From positions 83,790-147,789 of the forward strand of contig CAXQGL010000060.1 of assembly GCA_964223495.1 (NCBI GenBank): a stretch of DNA of 64,000 nucleotides, given 5' to 3'. Below the pieces are notes generated by a model. That model ran no database searches. It was not told the origin of the DNA and saw only the letters and a list, made by a program, of their open reading frames with translations. Shown here piece after piece: positions 33,799 through 43,285 of this stretch. Each line of letters starts with the position of its first letter. Within the stretch, counting starts at the first letter, position 1. Origin of the DNA: UBA8752 sp964223495. Its GTDB lineage: Bacteria > Bacteroidota > Bacteroidia > Flavobacteriales_D > Sanyastnellaceae. The translations under genes were made by a program, and so were the position numbers.

Positions 33799-34433
33799 TC
33801 GAGAATCCAATCAATCAGGAAGCGGTGACCGACGGGAACCAGAAAAGCCAGACCACGAGGGCCCTTGCCTTTTCGGCACCATCGGGAGCCGGCAAGACGA
33901 CCTTGGTGCACCGCCTCATGGAACACCGCGAAGACCTGGCCTTCAGCATTTCAGCGACCAACCGCCCTTTGCGCGGAGATGAAGTGAACGGCGAGGACTA
34001 CTATTTCTTCTCCACGGAGGATTTCCTCAACCGCATCGGACAGGGGGAGTTCCTGGAATGGGAGGAGGTCTATCCCGGACGGTACTACGGCACCCTCCAT
34101 TCGGAGCTTGAGCGCCATTGGAATCAAGGGCGTCACATCCTCTTCGATGTCGATGTGGAAGGGGGTCTGAGGCTCAAGGAGCTGCTCGGGGACCGTGTGC
34201 TCACTGTGTTCGTGCGCCCACCGTCGCTGGAGGTCCTCGAACAACGGTTGAGGGACCGGGGAACCGATTCCGAAGAGGACATTGCTCGGCGCATGTCCAA
34301 GGCCGGCGCCGAAATGGAACGCGCACCCGGTTTCGATGTGGAGCTGGTGAACGGCGACTTGAATCAGGCCATTTCGGAGCTGTTCGGTCGGGCCGATGGG
34401 TTTCTGGGCAAGCCCGAAATCACCGACGAATGA
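33795..34433 (+). CDS. gmk: Guanylate kinase
   Basis: Phosphorylates GMP to GDP. The P-loop FSAPSGAGKTTLVHRL is near residue 27, the GMP-binding segment SISATNRPLRGDEVNGEDYY follows, and ILFDVDVEGGLRLKE is the Walker B-like strand. The GTG start (33795) overlaps the yicC stop; it adds about 20 residues before the usual N-terminus, and no ATG fits better. It overlaps nadD by 4 bp, so yicC, gmk and nadD are translationally coupled. Confidence 0.94.
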   Translation: MIENPINQEAVTDGNQKSQTTRALAFSAPSGAGKTTLVHRLMEHREDLAFSISATNRPLRGDEVNGEDYYFFSTEDFLNRIGQGEFLEWEEVYPGRYYGTLHSELERHWNQGRHILFDVDVEGGLRLKELLGDRVLTVFVRPPSLEVLEQRLRDRGTDSEEDIARRMSKAGAEMERAPGFDVELVNGDLNQAISELFGRADGFLGKPEITDE

Positions 34434-35032
34434 AGGTCGGACTGTATTTCGGTTCATTCAACCCCATCCATACCGGCCATCTGGTCATCGGGCAGCACAT
34501 GCTGACCCACCATGGACTGGATGAGGTCTGGTTCGTGGTCACCCCTCAGAATCCGTTGAAGGCGATCGATGAGTTGGCTGCCGAGGAACATCGGCTGGAA
34601 ATGGTGCGTCTCGCCGTTTCGGACAATCCGCGCCTCAAGGCAGAGAATGTGGAGTTCGGCCTGCCTCGTCCCAATTACACCGCCCACACCATGGATTTTC
34701 TGCGCAGGCGGCATCCCGATGACGAGTTCCGCATCATCATTGGGGAGGACAACCTGCGCACGCTGCAGCATTGGGCGCGTTGGCGTGAATTGGTGGACGG
34801 ATATGGCTTTCTGGTATACCCGAGGGCGCGCGTGGAGGGGGAGGATCCTTCCGCGGGAACGGTGACGCCGGACGGGGAACGCATCATCATGAGCCCCGCT
34901 CCCATCATCAGCATCTCGAGCACATACCTGCGCAGTGCGCTGGCCTCGGGTGATTCTGCCCGATACCTGCTGCCGGATGAGGCAGCGGGCTACATCCGGG
35001 AAAACGGATTGTACGGATTTTCCACCTCCTGA
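34430..35032 (+). CDS. nadD: Nicotinate-nucleotide adenylyltransferase
   Basis: Adenylates nicotinate mononucleotide in NAD synthesis. The nucleotidyltransferase signature GLYFGSFNPIHTGHLVIG is at the N-terminus, IIIGEDNLRTLQHW lies in the middle and the ISSTYLR motif (IISISSTYLRSAL) near residue 165. Length is 200 residues. The ATG overlaps the gmk stop. It is convergent with pth, with 19 bp between stops and no obvious terminator. Confidence 0.95.
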   Translation: MKVGLYFGSFNPIHTGHLVIGQHMLTHHGLDEVWFVVTPQNPLKAIDELAAEEHRLEMVRLAVSDNPRLKAENVEFGLPRPNYTAHTMDFLRRRHPDDEFRIIIGEDNLRTLQHWARWRELVDGYGFLVYPRARVEGEDPSAGTVTPDGERIIMSPAPIISISSTYLRSALASGDSARYLLPDEAAGYIRENGLYGFSTS

Positions 35033-35051
35033 TTGCCGCCCGGTCGCCCGG

Positions 35052-35615
35052 TCAGGTATTGTTGAAGGTGTTCATGGTGCGTTGCAGACCGGTGAAGGCA
35101 AATGAGCGCAGCAGTTCAACCGTGCGGGATAGCCGTTCTTCCAATGCACCTTGCTCTTCCTCCGAGAATGTGCCGAGGACATGGTCCACCTGGCGACCCG
35201 GACCGAAGTCCGCCCCGACACCGAAACGCAGGCGGGGATATGCATGGGTCCCAAGTACGGCTTGGATGTCCTTCAGCCCGTTGTGGCCGCCGTCACTGCC
35301 TTTTGCCCGTACCCTGAGCGTTCCGAAGGGCAGGTTGATGTCGTCTGTGACGACCATGAGCCGCTCTACCCCTATTTTTTCGGCATCCAGCCAGTAGCGG
35401 ATGGCCTTGCCACTGAGGTTCATGAAAGTGGAGGGCTTCAACAGCACGAGCTGTCGGCCCTTGTGTCGACACCTTGCCACATCTCCAAGGCGCTCCGGGG
35501 CAAAGGACACTTCGGATGCCGAAGCGAAGGCGTCCAAGGCCATGAAGCCGATGTTGTGTCGCGTCCGGGCATAATCGGCCCCGGGGTTACCGAGGCCGAC
35601 CAGCAGGAATTTCAT
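35052..35615 (-). CDS. pth: Peptidyl-tRNA hydrolase
   Basis: Releases peptide from stalled peptidyl-tRNA. The 187-residue product contains FLLVGLGNPGADYARTRHNI (catalytic His), LLKPSTFMNLSGKA and GSDGGHNGLKDIQ, all conserved. It is the last gene of prs-rplY-pth on the minus strand, a frequent grouping in bacteria, with 23 bp from the rplY stop. Confidence 0.96.
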   Translation of the reverse strand: MKFLLVGLGNPGADYARTRHNIGFMALDAFASASEVSFAPERLGDVARCRHKGRQLVLLKPSTFMNLSGKAIRYWLDAEKIGVERLMVVTDDINLPFGTLRVRAKGSDGGHNGLKDIQAVLGTHAYPRLRFGVGADFGPGRQVDHVLGTFSEEEQGALEERLSRTVELLRSFAFTGLQRTMNTFNNT

Positions 35616-35638
35616 GATGTGGGGGAGCGGAAAGGGGT

Positions 35639-36286
35639 TTACTCCTCGCCACCGCTTGCTGCCGCGGCTTCTTGTCCCTCTCCGCCTTCAGCTGCTTCAG
35701 CTCCTTCCTCGCCTTCGAGCAATTCGGATTCAGCCGACATGGCAGCACGCGTCCGGCGCACGCTGAGCACAACGGCAGACTCATTGATGGGAATGGTACA
35801 TCCTTCTACGGACAGACCGCCAACCCTCAGCGAATCTCCGATGTCAAGCGGGCTGATGTCCAAGGTGACGTCCTCCGGAATCTGATCGGCAAGTCCGATG
35901 ACCGGAAGCCTGCGGTAGACGACGTGAAGACGGCCGCCATTGCGCACACCGACACTGGCACCGGTCGTGCGGACGGGCAGTTTGACACGGATGGGCTTGT
36001 CGTTGAAGACCTGAAGGAGGTCGATGTGGACGATCCGATCCGTCACGGGGTGGAACTGGACGTCCTGAACGACACAATCGTAGGTCGTCCCTCCGACTTC
36101 GAAGTTGAAACGGTAAGTCTCGGGGGTGAAGATCAGCTTGTTCAGCTGGACCTCGTTCACATGGAAGTGAACCTGCTCGGAGCCGCCGTAGAGCACACCG
36201 GGAACCTGTCCCTTGTCGCGCAGAACGGCCGCATCCTTCTTCCCTACGCCCTCTCTGGGAGAGCCGCTCAATGATGCAGTTTTCAT
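35639..36286 (-). CDS. rplY: 50S ribosomal protein L25/general stress protein Ctc
   Basis: Binds 5S rRNA. The CTC (long) form has an N-terminal L25 domain (residues 1-95, with KGQVPGVLYGG and FHPVTDRIVHIDLLQV) and a beta TL5 domain, then an acidic Glu/Ala/Gly-rich tail (about residues 185-215) of low complexity. It follows prs by 9 bp. The tail is typical of Bacteroidetes members. Confidence 0.95.
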   Translation of the reverse strand: MKTASLSGSPREGVGKKDAAVLRDKGQVPGVLYGGSEQVHFHVNEVQLNKLIFTPETYRFNFEVGGTTYDCVVQDVQFHPVTDRIVHIDLLQVFNDKPIRVKLPVRTTGASVGVRNGGRLHVVYRRLPVIGLADQIPEDVTLDISPLDIGDSLRVGGLSVEGCTIPINESAVVLSVRRTRAAMSAESELLEGEEGAEAAEGGEGQEAAAASGGEE

Positions 36287-36295
36287 GGTGTTGAA

Positions 36296-37240
36296 TTATG
36301 TGATGAGAAAATGCGAACTGATGGACTCGTTCTGGACCAGACAACGGATCACCGTTGCAAAGAGGTCGGAACAGTCCAATACTGTAATCTTTTCCGTGGG
36401 TTTGTCGTCCCGCAGTGGAATGCTGTCGGTGACAAGAAGCTCCGTCAAGGCGCTTTCCTGGATGCGCTCGTAGGCAGGCCCGGAAAGGACGGCATGGGTG
36501 CAGACGGCACGAACACTGCGGGCGCCGTGCTCCATCATCATGTTCGCCGCTTTGGTCAGGGTGCCTCCTGTATCGCAGATGTCGTCCACAAGGACCACAT
36601 CCTTGTCTTCGACGTCACCGATGACCCGCATGCTCGCCACTTCGTTGGCGACCTTTCGTTGCTTGTAGCATATGGCCATGTCCACACCGAGGTACTTGGC
36701 AAAGGAGTTGGCCCGCTTGGTTCCGCCCGTGTCCGGAGTGGCAATCAGCAGGTGCTCCAGACCGAGACTTTCGAGATGGGGGAGGAAAATGGCAGAACCA
36801 TAGAGGTGGTCGACCGGCACCTCGAAGAAGCCCTGGATCTGGTCGGCGTGGAGGTCCATCGTGATGACGCGGTCCACACCTGCAGCCGTCAGCATATTGG
36901 CCACCAGCTTCGCACCGATGGCCACGCGCGGCGCATCCTTCCGGTCCTGCCTCGCAAAGCCGAAATAGGGAATGACGGCGACCACACGCTTGGCCGATGC
37001 CCGCTTGGCGGCATCGATCAGCATCAACAGCTCCATCAGGTTGTCCGACGGCGGGAAGGTGCTCTGAACGATGATGACCTCCTTGCCCCGAACGGTTTCC
37101 TCAATACTCACACGGAATTCCCCATCCAGGAATTTGGTGTGCGTGGTGGCGCACATGGGAATGCCATATGCCATGGCAATCCTGGCCCCAAGTTCTTGGG
37201 ACGCAGAGCCTGCCATTATGCGCATGGAATGGTCTTGCAT
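36296..37240 (-). CDS. prs: Ribose-phosphate pyrophosphokinase
   Basis: Makes PRPP from ribose 5-phosphate and ATP for nucleotide, His and Trp synthesis. Motifs: FLDGEFRVSIEETVRG, the flexible-loop region VIPYFGFARQDRKDAPRVAI, and the PRPP-binding loop VVLVDDICDTGGTL. From the ATG at 37240 (MQDHSMRIMAGS) the protein is 314 residues, the usual size; much longer upstream extensions are antisense to the histidine kinase and were discarded. Confidence 0.95.
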   Translation of the reverse strand: MQDHSMRIMAGSASQELGARIAMAYGIPMCATTHTKFLDGEFRVSIEETVRGKEVIIVQSTFPPSDNLMELLMLIDAAKRASAKRVVAVIPYFGFARQDRKDAPRVAIGAKLVANMLTAAGVDRVITMDLHADQIQGFFEVPVDHLYGSAIFLPHLESLGLEHLLIATPDTGGTKRANSFAKYLGVDMAICYKQRKVANEVASMRVIGDVEDKDVVLVDDICDTGGTLTKAANMMMEHGARSVRAVCTHAVLSGPAYERIQESALTELLVTDSIPLRDDKPTEKITVLDCSDLFATVIRCLVQNESISSHFLIT

Positions 37241-37295
37241 GGGGTGATTCAAGGCCGCAAAGATAGTTAGGAGCCGAATGCCCCTGACGTCCCTG

Positions 37296-37303
37296 TAATT
37301 TTG
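37296..37303 (+). promoter_or_regulatory. Candidate -7 box (TAATTTTG) before the histidine kinase
   Basis: TAATTTTG is a perfect match to TAnnTTTG, four bases before the ATG at 37308. No clear TTG is seen at the -33 position. It is the best single example of the leaderless pattern. Confidence 0.5.
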
Positions 37304-37307
37304 GCAC

Positions 37308-38618
37308 ATGAGACAGCGCCGGACTGCGGTACTCGTGCTCGGCATGGGCGCATTGCTGACTGGATTGCTCGCGTTGCAATTCGGTTGGGTTCGCGCGCTG
37401 GTCGATGCCAGAAGCGACCTGTTCGACGAGCAGGCCCGGACGGCGCTGGTGGAGGTGCAGACTGTCCTTGGACTGTCCACGGCCGAATTCCCACCTCCGC
37501 CCATGTCGGGTTGGTCCCCATCCTCCGGGCCGCAGGCGGACAGCATTGCCGAGGTTCGGGCGGATGGAGCCCTGAAGCGGGAAGCGGCCATGGTCGTGGC
37601 GGACAGCTTGATGCGGCTGGTGTTGGAGAGCCGCGGCATTGATTTCGATTTCAGGTCTGCCTTGCTCGACCGTTATGGCCGTCCCATTTTCCTTCGCGAT
37701 GCCGACGTGGAGCTGCTGGAGCGGTTCCAGGACGATGGATACCGCATACCCGCAGGGGACGCAAGGACCCTGGAGGAAGTCCAGTTGTACACGGTCCATT
37801 TTCCGGGAAGGCGCCTGGCGCTCGCCGGGGACATGTGGTTCGAACTGACGGCCAACCTGCTCCTGATGATCGTGCTCGTGGTGTTCACGGTTTACGCTGC
37901 CAATGGTCTTCGGAAGGCTGAACGCCTGAACCGCCTGAAGAGCGACCTGATCAACAACATGACGCATGAGCTGAAGACCCCCATTTCGACCATCGGATTG
38001 GCAGGTGAGGCCCTGCTCGATCAGGAGATGTCAGCAGACCCGGAGAACCTGAGATATTACGTACAGTTGATCCGTTCCGAGAACAAACGGCTGGGTCTCC
38101 TGGTGGAAAATGTCCTGCGCGCGGCGATGTTGGATCAAGGGGAATTGGAACTGTACCGTCAACCCTTGAATTTCCACGATCTGGTGAAGGAGGTCCTGCG
38201 CAATCAGGCCATCCACATCAAGAAACAAGGAGGATCCACGACCTCCCAGCTCAATGCCACCGACCCTGTGGTGACGGGGGATCGGACCCATTTGACCAAC
38301 GTGGTGTTCAACCTTGTGGACAACGCCATAAAGTACGGCGGTGGCGCTCCGCAATTGCTGGTGAGGTCCTGGAATGAAAGTGGAAACCTGCACGTCGCTT
38401 TCGTGGATGACGGCATCGGAATCCCCCGGGAACATTTGGGCAAGGTTTTTGATAAACTCTATCGTGTTCCCACAGGAAATGTGCACGACGTGAAAGGATT
38501 CGGACTCGGTTTGAGCTACGTACAGGCGGTCATGCAGCAACATGGCGCACAGATTCGCGTTGTGAGTACAGTCGGTGAGGGCAGCACATTCACACTGGTC
38601 TTTCCCCAAAAGAAGTAG
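37308..38618 (+). CDS. Sensor histidine kinase
   Basis: Membrane-bound two-component kinase of 436 residues. Two transmembrane segments (about residues 7-27 and 183-205) bracket a periplasmic sensor of about 155 residues. The H-box is INNMTHELKTPISTIG, the N-box NLVDNAIKYGGG, and the G boxes are DDGIGIPREHLGK and GFGLGLSYV. It is followed after 5 bp by an OmpR-type regulator; the pair resembles RprX-RprY of Bacteroides. The signal sensed is unknown. Confidence 0.94.
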   Translation: MRQRRTAVLVLGMGALLTGLLALQFGWVRALVDARSDLFDEQARTALVEVQTVLGLSTAEFPPPPMSGWSPSSGPQADSIAEVRADGALKREAAMVVADSLMRLVLESRGIDFDFRSALLDRYGRPIFLRDADVELLERFQDDGYRIPAGDARTLEEVQLYTVHFPGRRLALAGDMWFELTANLLLMIVLVVFTVYAANGLRKAERLNRLKSDLINNMTHELKTPISTIGLAGEALLDQEMSADPENLRYYVQLIRSENKRLGLLVENVLRAAMLDQGELELYRQPLNFHDLVKEVLRNQAIHIKKQGGSTTSQLNATDPVVTGDRTHLTNVVFNLVDNAIKYGGGAPQLLVRSWNESGNLHVAFVDDGIGIPREHLGKVFDKLYRVPTGNVHDVKGFGLGLSYVQAVMQQHGAQIRVVSTVGEGSTFTLVFPQKK

Positions 38619-38623
38619 ACAAC

Positions 38624-39319
38624 ATGAAACAAGAGCTCGACATCCTGCTTTGCGAGGACGATCCCAACCTGGGTAAGCTGCTTCGCGATTTTCTCGTCCG
38701 CAAGGGATACAACACCACTTGGGCACAGGACGGTGCCGACGGAGTCCGACAATTCCGTGTGGGCTCCTATGACTTCATCATTCTCGACGTGATGATGCCC
38801 GTGAAGGACGGATATCAGGTCGCCCAGGAGATCCGGGGGTTGAACCGCCATGTGCCCATCCTCTTCCTGACGGCGAAGAGTCAGCGGGAGGACACACTGC
38901 AGGGATTCAAGGTGGGCGCAGACGATTACATGACGAAGCCATTCTCGATGGACGAGCTCGAAGCCCGCATCGAAGCCATCCTGCGTCGGTCGGCTGCATT
39001 GCCCGAGACCTCGGAGGAAGTCGGAGAGATGACGATCGGTCACTACACCTACGACTACAACCGCCAGGAATTGCGGCTGGGAGAGGATGCACAGCGGCTC
39101 ACGACAAAAGAGAACGAACTGTTGTTCCTGCTCGCAAAGGCCAAGAACGCCCTCCTCGAACGCGAGTATGCCCTCAACGCCATCTGGGGCGATGCGAACT
39201 ATTTCAATGGACGCAGCATGGACGTCTACATCGCCAAGCTGAGGAAGCACCTCAAGGAAGACGCGCGGGTGGAAATCCTCAACGTCCACGGCAAGGGGTT
39301 CAAGCTCATCGCGGACTGA
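38624..39319 (+). CDS. OmpR-family response regulator
   Basis: DNA-binding response regulator of 231 residues, partner of the adjacent kinase. The receiver domain shows the acidic pair in LLCEDDPNLG, the phospho-acceptor Asp in FIILDVMMPVKDG, Thr in LFLTAKSQ and Lys in MTKPFSMDEL. The C-terminal winged helix has LTTKENELLFLLAK and SMDVYIAKLRKHL. It resembles RprY. No autoregulatory repeats were found upstream. Confidence 0.95.
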   Translation: MKQELDILLCEDDPNLGKLLRDFLVRKGYNTTWAQDGADGVRQFRVGSYDFIILDVMMPVKDGYQVAQEIRGLNRHVPILFLTAKSQREDTLQGFKVGADDYMTKPFSMDELEARIEAILRRSAALPETSEEVGEMTIGHYTYDYNRQELRLGEDAQRLTTKENELLFLLAKAKNALLEREYALNAIWGDANYFNGRSMDVYIAKLRKHLKEDARVEILNVHGKGFKLIAD

Positions 39320-39403
39320 CGGGCGACCGGAACCGGGGAATTTGGGAAAAGGGTTTCGACACCCCAATTCGGAGGTTACCTTGGTTTTCCCTTTTCGGTT
39401 CGC

Positions 39404-41452
39404 ATGATTCCCAAGGATACCGTCGACGCGATACTCCAGGCCACCGTCATTGAGGAGGTGGTGAGCGAGTTCGTCCAGCTCAAGAAGAGCGGGACGAGCC
39501 TGCGCGGGATGAGCCCCTTCACGAACGAGAAGACGCCTTCTTTCTATGTGGTGCCCGGAAAGGGCATCTTCAAGGACTTCAGCTCGGGCAAGGGCGGAAG
39601 CGCCGTGACGTTCCTCATGGAGCACGAAAAGCTCTCCTACCCGGAAGCCCTTCGCTGGTTGGCGCGCAAATACGGCATCGAGATCGAGGAGAGGCAACTG
39701 ACGCCCGAGGAGCTGGAGGAGCAGACCGAGCGCGAGAGCCTTGCGAACCTGGCGAGTTGGGCCCAGAAGTGGTTCACCGAGCAGTTGAGGGAGACCGGAG
39801 AGGGCAAGAGCGTGGGCATCGGCTACTTCCGGAGCCGCGATTTCTCTGACGCGATCATGGAGGATTTCGCGCTGGGCTACTGTCCGGAGCGTCCTTGGTC
39901 AGAAGAAGGCGCCCTTGCGGCTGCGGCCAAGAAGGCAGGCTACAAGGAGAAGTGGTTGCTGGCCAGCGGGCTGTGCAAGCAGCGGGAAGATGGCTCGCTG
40001 TATGATTTCTACCGCGGCAGGGTGATTTTCCCCATCCGGGATGTCACGGGCAGGTTCATCGGCTTCGGGGGCAGGACCCTGAAGCAGGACAAGAAAGTTC
40101 CCAAGTATGTCAACAGCCCGGAGAGTCCTCTGTACGACAAGTCCCGGGCACTCTACGGCATCCACATGGCGCGGAACGCCATCGTTCGGGAGGACCGCGC
40201 CATCCTCGTGGAAGGCTATACCGATGTCATGGCCATGCGCCAATCCGGTGTGGAGCATGTCGTGGCCAGTTCGGGAACAGCCCTGACCGTCGAGCAGGTT
40301 CGGCTCTTGCGGCGTTTCAGCAAGCGCATGACCATGCTCTTCGACGGCGACCCGGCAGGTTTGCGGGCTGCCATCCGGGGGGTGGACATCGTCCTGGGTG
40401 AAGGGCTGGATGTCAAGGTGGCCGTGCTTCCGGAAGGCGAGGATCCGGATACGTTCGCCAAGCGGTTGGGGCGCGAGGCGCTCATGGATTGGCTGGCCGA
40501 GAACAGCCGTGACTTCATCCGGTTCAAGATTGATTTGCTCGCTGCAGAGGCCGAGCATGATCCGATCAAGCGTACCGAACTCGTGAGAAGCGTGGTGCAG
40601 AGCATTGCCCACGTACCCGATGAGCTCAAGCGCACGGTGTACATCCAGGAGAGTGCGGGCCGGCTCGGCATGCAGGCTGAGGATTTGATGGCGGAGCTTT
40701 CCCGCCAGGCCCGGAACCGCCTCGAGAAGGAAGCCAAGGCCCCCCTGCCATCGCTCCAGACCGAAGCAGCGACCCCGATTGGAAAACCCCGATTGCTGGG
40801 TCGCGTGGGTCGCAGTGGCCGGGAGGCGGACCTGCTGCGTCTGCTGTTGCAATACGGTCGGCAGCAACTCACGATTGACCTTCCGGATGAGGCGGTCGAG
40901 CCAGAGGAGGGTGCAGAGGAAGGGGAGGGCGTCTCCAGCATCGAGGTCACCCTCGCGGAATTCCTGCTCCACGAACTGGACACCATCGGTCTGGCCATTC
41001 GGCATCCGGTGGTGGACCAGGTCATCCAGACTTATCGGGAAAGGATGCTTGAGGGCCACATCCCGGGCCCTGATGCCTGGAGTCAGGCGGACCCGGAGAT
41101 TGCCGCCCTGACAGCGGATGTCCTCGTCACGGAGTTTGCCCTGAGCGACAACTGGCTCAAGCGTCACGGCATTGCGGCGGAAACCGAGGACAAGATGCTG
41201 ATGCAGGCTCTGCAAGGGGCGCTGTACCGACTGATGCTCGACGAAGCCCGTTCGGAAGGGGTGCGCATCGTCGGCCGGCTCGAAGAGATGGCCCAGGACC
41301 CGCAATCATCCGAGGATCCTGCCGCTGAGGAGGTGGACCTGCTCAGGCGGAAAATGGCGGTATCCAAACGGGTGGGCCGCTTGGCCGGTCATTTCGGAAG
41401 CACCATCCTGCATACCCTCAAGGCGGAGGACCTGGCGGTGGACCCTTCCTGA
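39404..41452 (+). CDS. dnaG: DNA primase
   Basis: Lays down RNA primers at the replication fork. Order: N-terminal zinc-finger-like domain, TOPRIM core and a C-terminal helicase-binding region; 682 residues. The TOPRIM region has ILVEGYTDVMAMRQSG and MLFDGDPAGLRAA. In the zinc-binding domain the usual CPFH and CxxC ligands are replaced (RGMSPFTNEKTPSF and FKDFSSGKGG), so no zinc can be held there; Bacteroidetes primases commonly show this. A TACCTTGG word 24 bp upstream could be the -7 box. It is convergent with recJ. Confidence 0.95.
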   Translation: MIPKDTVDAILQATVIEEVVSEFVQLKKSGTSLRGMSPFTNEKTPSFYVVPGKGIFKDFSSGKGGSAVTFLMEHEKLSYPEALRWLARKYGIEIEERQLTPEELEEQTERESLANLASWAQKWFTEQLRETGEGKSVGIGYFRSRDFSDAIMEDFALGYCPERPWSEEGALAAAAKKAGYKEKWLLASGLCKQREDGSLYDFYRGRVIFPIRDVTGRFIGFGGRTLKQDKKVPKYVNSPESPLYDKSRALYGIHMARNAIVREDRAILVEGYTDVMAMRQSGVEHVVASSGTALTVEQVRLLRRFSKRMTMLFDGDPAGLRAAIRGVDIVLGEGLDVKVAVLPEGEDPDTFAKRLGREALMDWLAENSRDFIRFKIDLLAAEAEHDPIKRTELVRSVVQSIAHVPDELKRTVYIQESAGRLGMQAEDLMAELSRQARNRLEKEAKAPLPSLQTEAATPIGKPRLLGRVGRSGREADLLRLLLQYGRQQLTIDLPDEAVEPEEGAEEGEGVSSIEVTLAEFLLHELDTIGLAIRHPVVDQVIQTYRERMLEGHIPGPDAWSQADPEIAALTADVLVTEFALSDNWLKRHGIAAETEDKMLMQALQGALYRLMLDEARSEGVRIVGRLEEMAQDPQSSEDPAAEEVDLLRRKMAVSKRVGRLAGHFGSTILHTLKAEDLAVDPS

Positions 41453-41464
41453 CGCCCCTGCGAT

Positions 41465-43183
41465 TCAGTGGCGCTCGGTCCAGAAATCGAGCAGGGTAAT
41501 GCGGGGCTGAAGAACGCCCCGATAGCATTCCGTCTCCACCTTGAACACCACATCGAGGCTCGATGCGGTTTCCAGCGCCTCGACCCGGGGGCCGAGACCA
41601 AAGCCCACTGCCGTCAGTGGGGGCGAGGACCGATCTACGGTCAATGTTACCCGAACATGCCGCCCATCCTTGCCCACGCGTTTGGGTGGGAATGCGAGAC
41701 GGACATCTCTGCAGAGGAACACTGGAGCGGGGGCTCCCGGACCGAACGGCTCGAATTTGCGCAGGTTCCTCAGCAGTTCAGGAGAGCATTCCGAGAGGTG
41801 GACCTCCATGTCGAAATAGCGCGGTTCGCGCTTGCTGATCTTGGCGAGGCTATGACCCACGGCTTGGTCGAGCGCTTTGGCGAATGCCTCTGCCTCACCC
41901 GGCTTCACCGTGATGCCGGCGGCCATGGCGTGACCACCGAATTGTTCGAGGTGGGCGCCGCATCCTTTGATCAATTCATGAATGTCGAGACCGGGTGTCG
42001 ACCGGGCGCTTCCAACGAGGACACCATCGTCGTCGCTGATGACCACGCTGGGGCGGTATCGGTGCTCGATGAGTCGGGTGGCGACGATGCCGATGACCCC
42101 GCGGTGCCATCCCTTGCCCCAGACGATGTTGATGTGCTTGAATTCTTCCCGCTGCTCGAGTTGCTGGATGGCATCATTCGTGATCTGTTCATCGTAGGAA
42201 CGGCGCACCTGGTTGAGTCGGTCGAGGTTGAAGGCAAGCTCCGTGGCCTTACCGTCTTCCTTTTCGGTCAACAGATCTACCGCTTCCGTGGCCCGGGCCA
42301 TGCGTCCGGCGGCATTGATGCGCGGGCTGATCCGGGAGATGATGTCCCGGACGGTGAGGTACTCCGGAGAACAGTGGACAACCTGCAACAGCGCCTTGAT
42401 GCCGGGACGGGTGTTTCGGGAGATGGTGCGCAGTCCATGGTGGAGCAGGATGCGGTTCTCTCCGGTCACCTCCACAAGGTCGGAGGCAATGCTCAGCGCC
42501 ACCAGGTCCAGGCCGTCGTAGGCGCTCATGGGAGAGAGCCCGATGCGATCGGTCAGCGCCTGTGTCAACTTGAAGGCGACGCCGCATCCGCTGAGTTCCT
42601 TGAAAGGATAGGCACAATCGGGATGCTTGGGATTCAGGATGGCGAAAGCGTCCGGCAGCGTTTCTCCGGGTAGGTGGTGGTCGCAGATGATCACATCCAT
42701 CCCGAGGGAGCGGGCTTCCTGAACCCGCTCCGTGGCACGGATTCCACAGTCGAGCGTGATGATGACCCCGCATCCGACCTCTGAAGCCGTCCTCACACCT
42801 TGGGAGGAAAGCCCATAGCCTTCACTGTAGCGGTCCGGTATGTAGGGCACCACGTCGAACCCATTGTTCTGGAGGAAGTCGAGGATGAGCGAAACGGAAG
42901 TGGCACCATCGACATCATAGTCCCCATACGCCATGATGCGTTCACCTTCACGCTGGGCCAACATCAGTCGATCAACAGCCCTGTCCATGTCCCGCATGGC
43001 GTAGGGATCATGCAATCGGTCGAGGGAGGGTTTGAAGAAATCGTCTGTGGCAGCGGATGAAATTCCCCGCAATCCGAGCAGCTGTGCAACCACGCCTTCG
43101 GAAGGGCCGTTCTCCATCTGGAGTTCATCCCGTGCTACGCGGGGAGACCAATCAGCAGGCGGTATGTGGGGTTGACGGGTCAT
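41465..43183 (-). CDS. recJ: Single-stranded-DNA-specific exonuclease RecJ
   Basis: 5'-3' ssDNA exonuclease of the DHH phosphoesterase family used in recombination and repair. The metal motifs are AYGDYDVDGATSVSL, IITLDCGIRA, VIICDHHLPGE and LNPKHPDCAYPFKELSG; the DHHA1 part has VVISDDDGVLVGSARST and GGHAMAAGITV. Length is 572 residues. The ATG at 43183 (MTRQPHIP) was chosen over an upstream start on size. It is divergent from the cysteine-repeat lipoprotein. Confidence 0.95.
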   Translation of the reverse strand: MTRQPHIPPADWSPRVARDELQMENGPSEGVVAQLLGLRGISSAATDDFFKPSLDRLHDPYAMRDMDRAVDRLMLAQREGERIMAYGDYDVDGATSVSLILDFLQNNGFDVVPYIPDRYSEGYGLSSQGVRTASEVGCGVIITLDCGIRATERVQEARSLGMDVIICDHHLPGETLPDAFAILNPKHPDCAYPFKELSGCGVAFKLTQALTDRIGLSPMSAYDGLDLVALSIASDLVEVTGENRILLHHGLRTISRNTRPGIKALLQVVHCSPEYLTVRDIISRISPRINAAGRMARATEAVDLLTEKEDGKATELAFNLDRLNQVRRSYDEQITNDAIQQLEQREEFKHINIVWGKGWHRGVIGIVATRLIEHRYRPSVVISDDDGVLVGSARSTPGLDIHELIKGCGAHLEQFGGHAMAAGITVKPGEAEAFAKALDQAVGHSLAKISKREPRYFDMEVHLSECSPELLRNLRKFEPFGPGAPAPVFLCRDVRLAFPPKRVGKDGRHVRVTLTVDRSSPPLTAVGFGLGPRVEALETASSLDVVFKVETECYRGVLQPRITLLDFWTERH

Positions 43184-43285
43184 TTCCGGAAGGCACTTGC
43201 GCAAGGGAATGGTCACGGATCGAGGTGAATACCGCGCTGAATCGGTCCTTACTCCCTTAATTTGCGCAGCTTGAAAGATACAACG

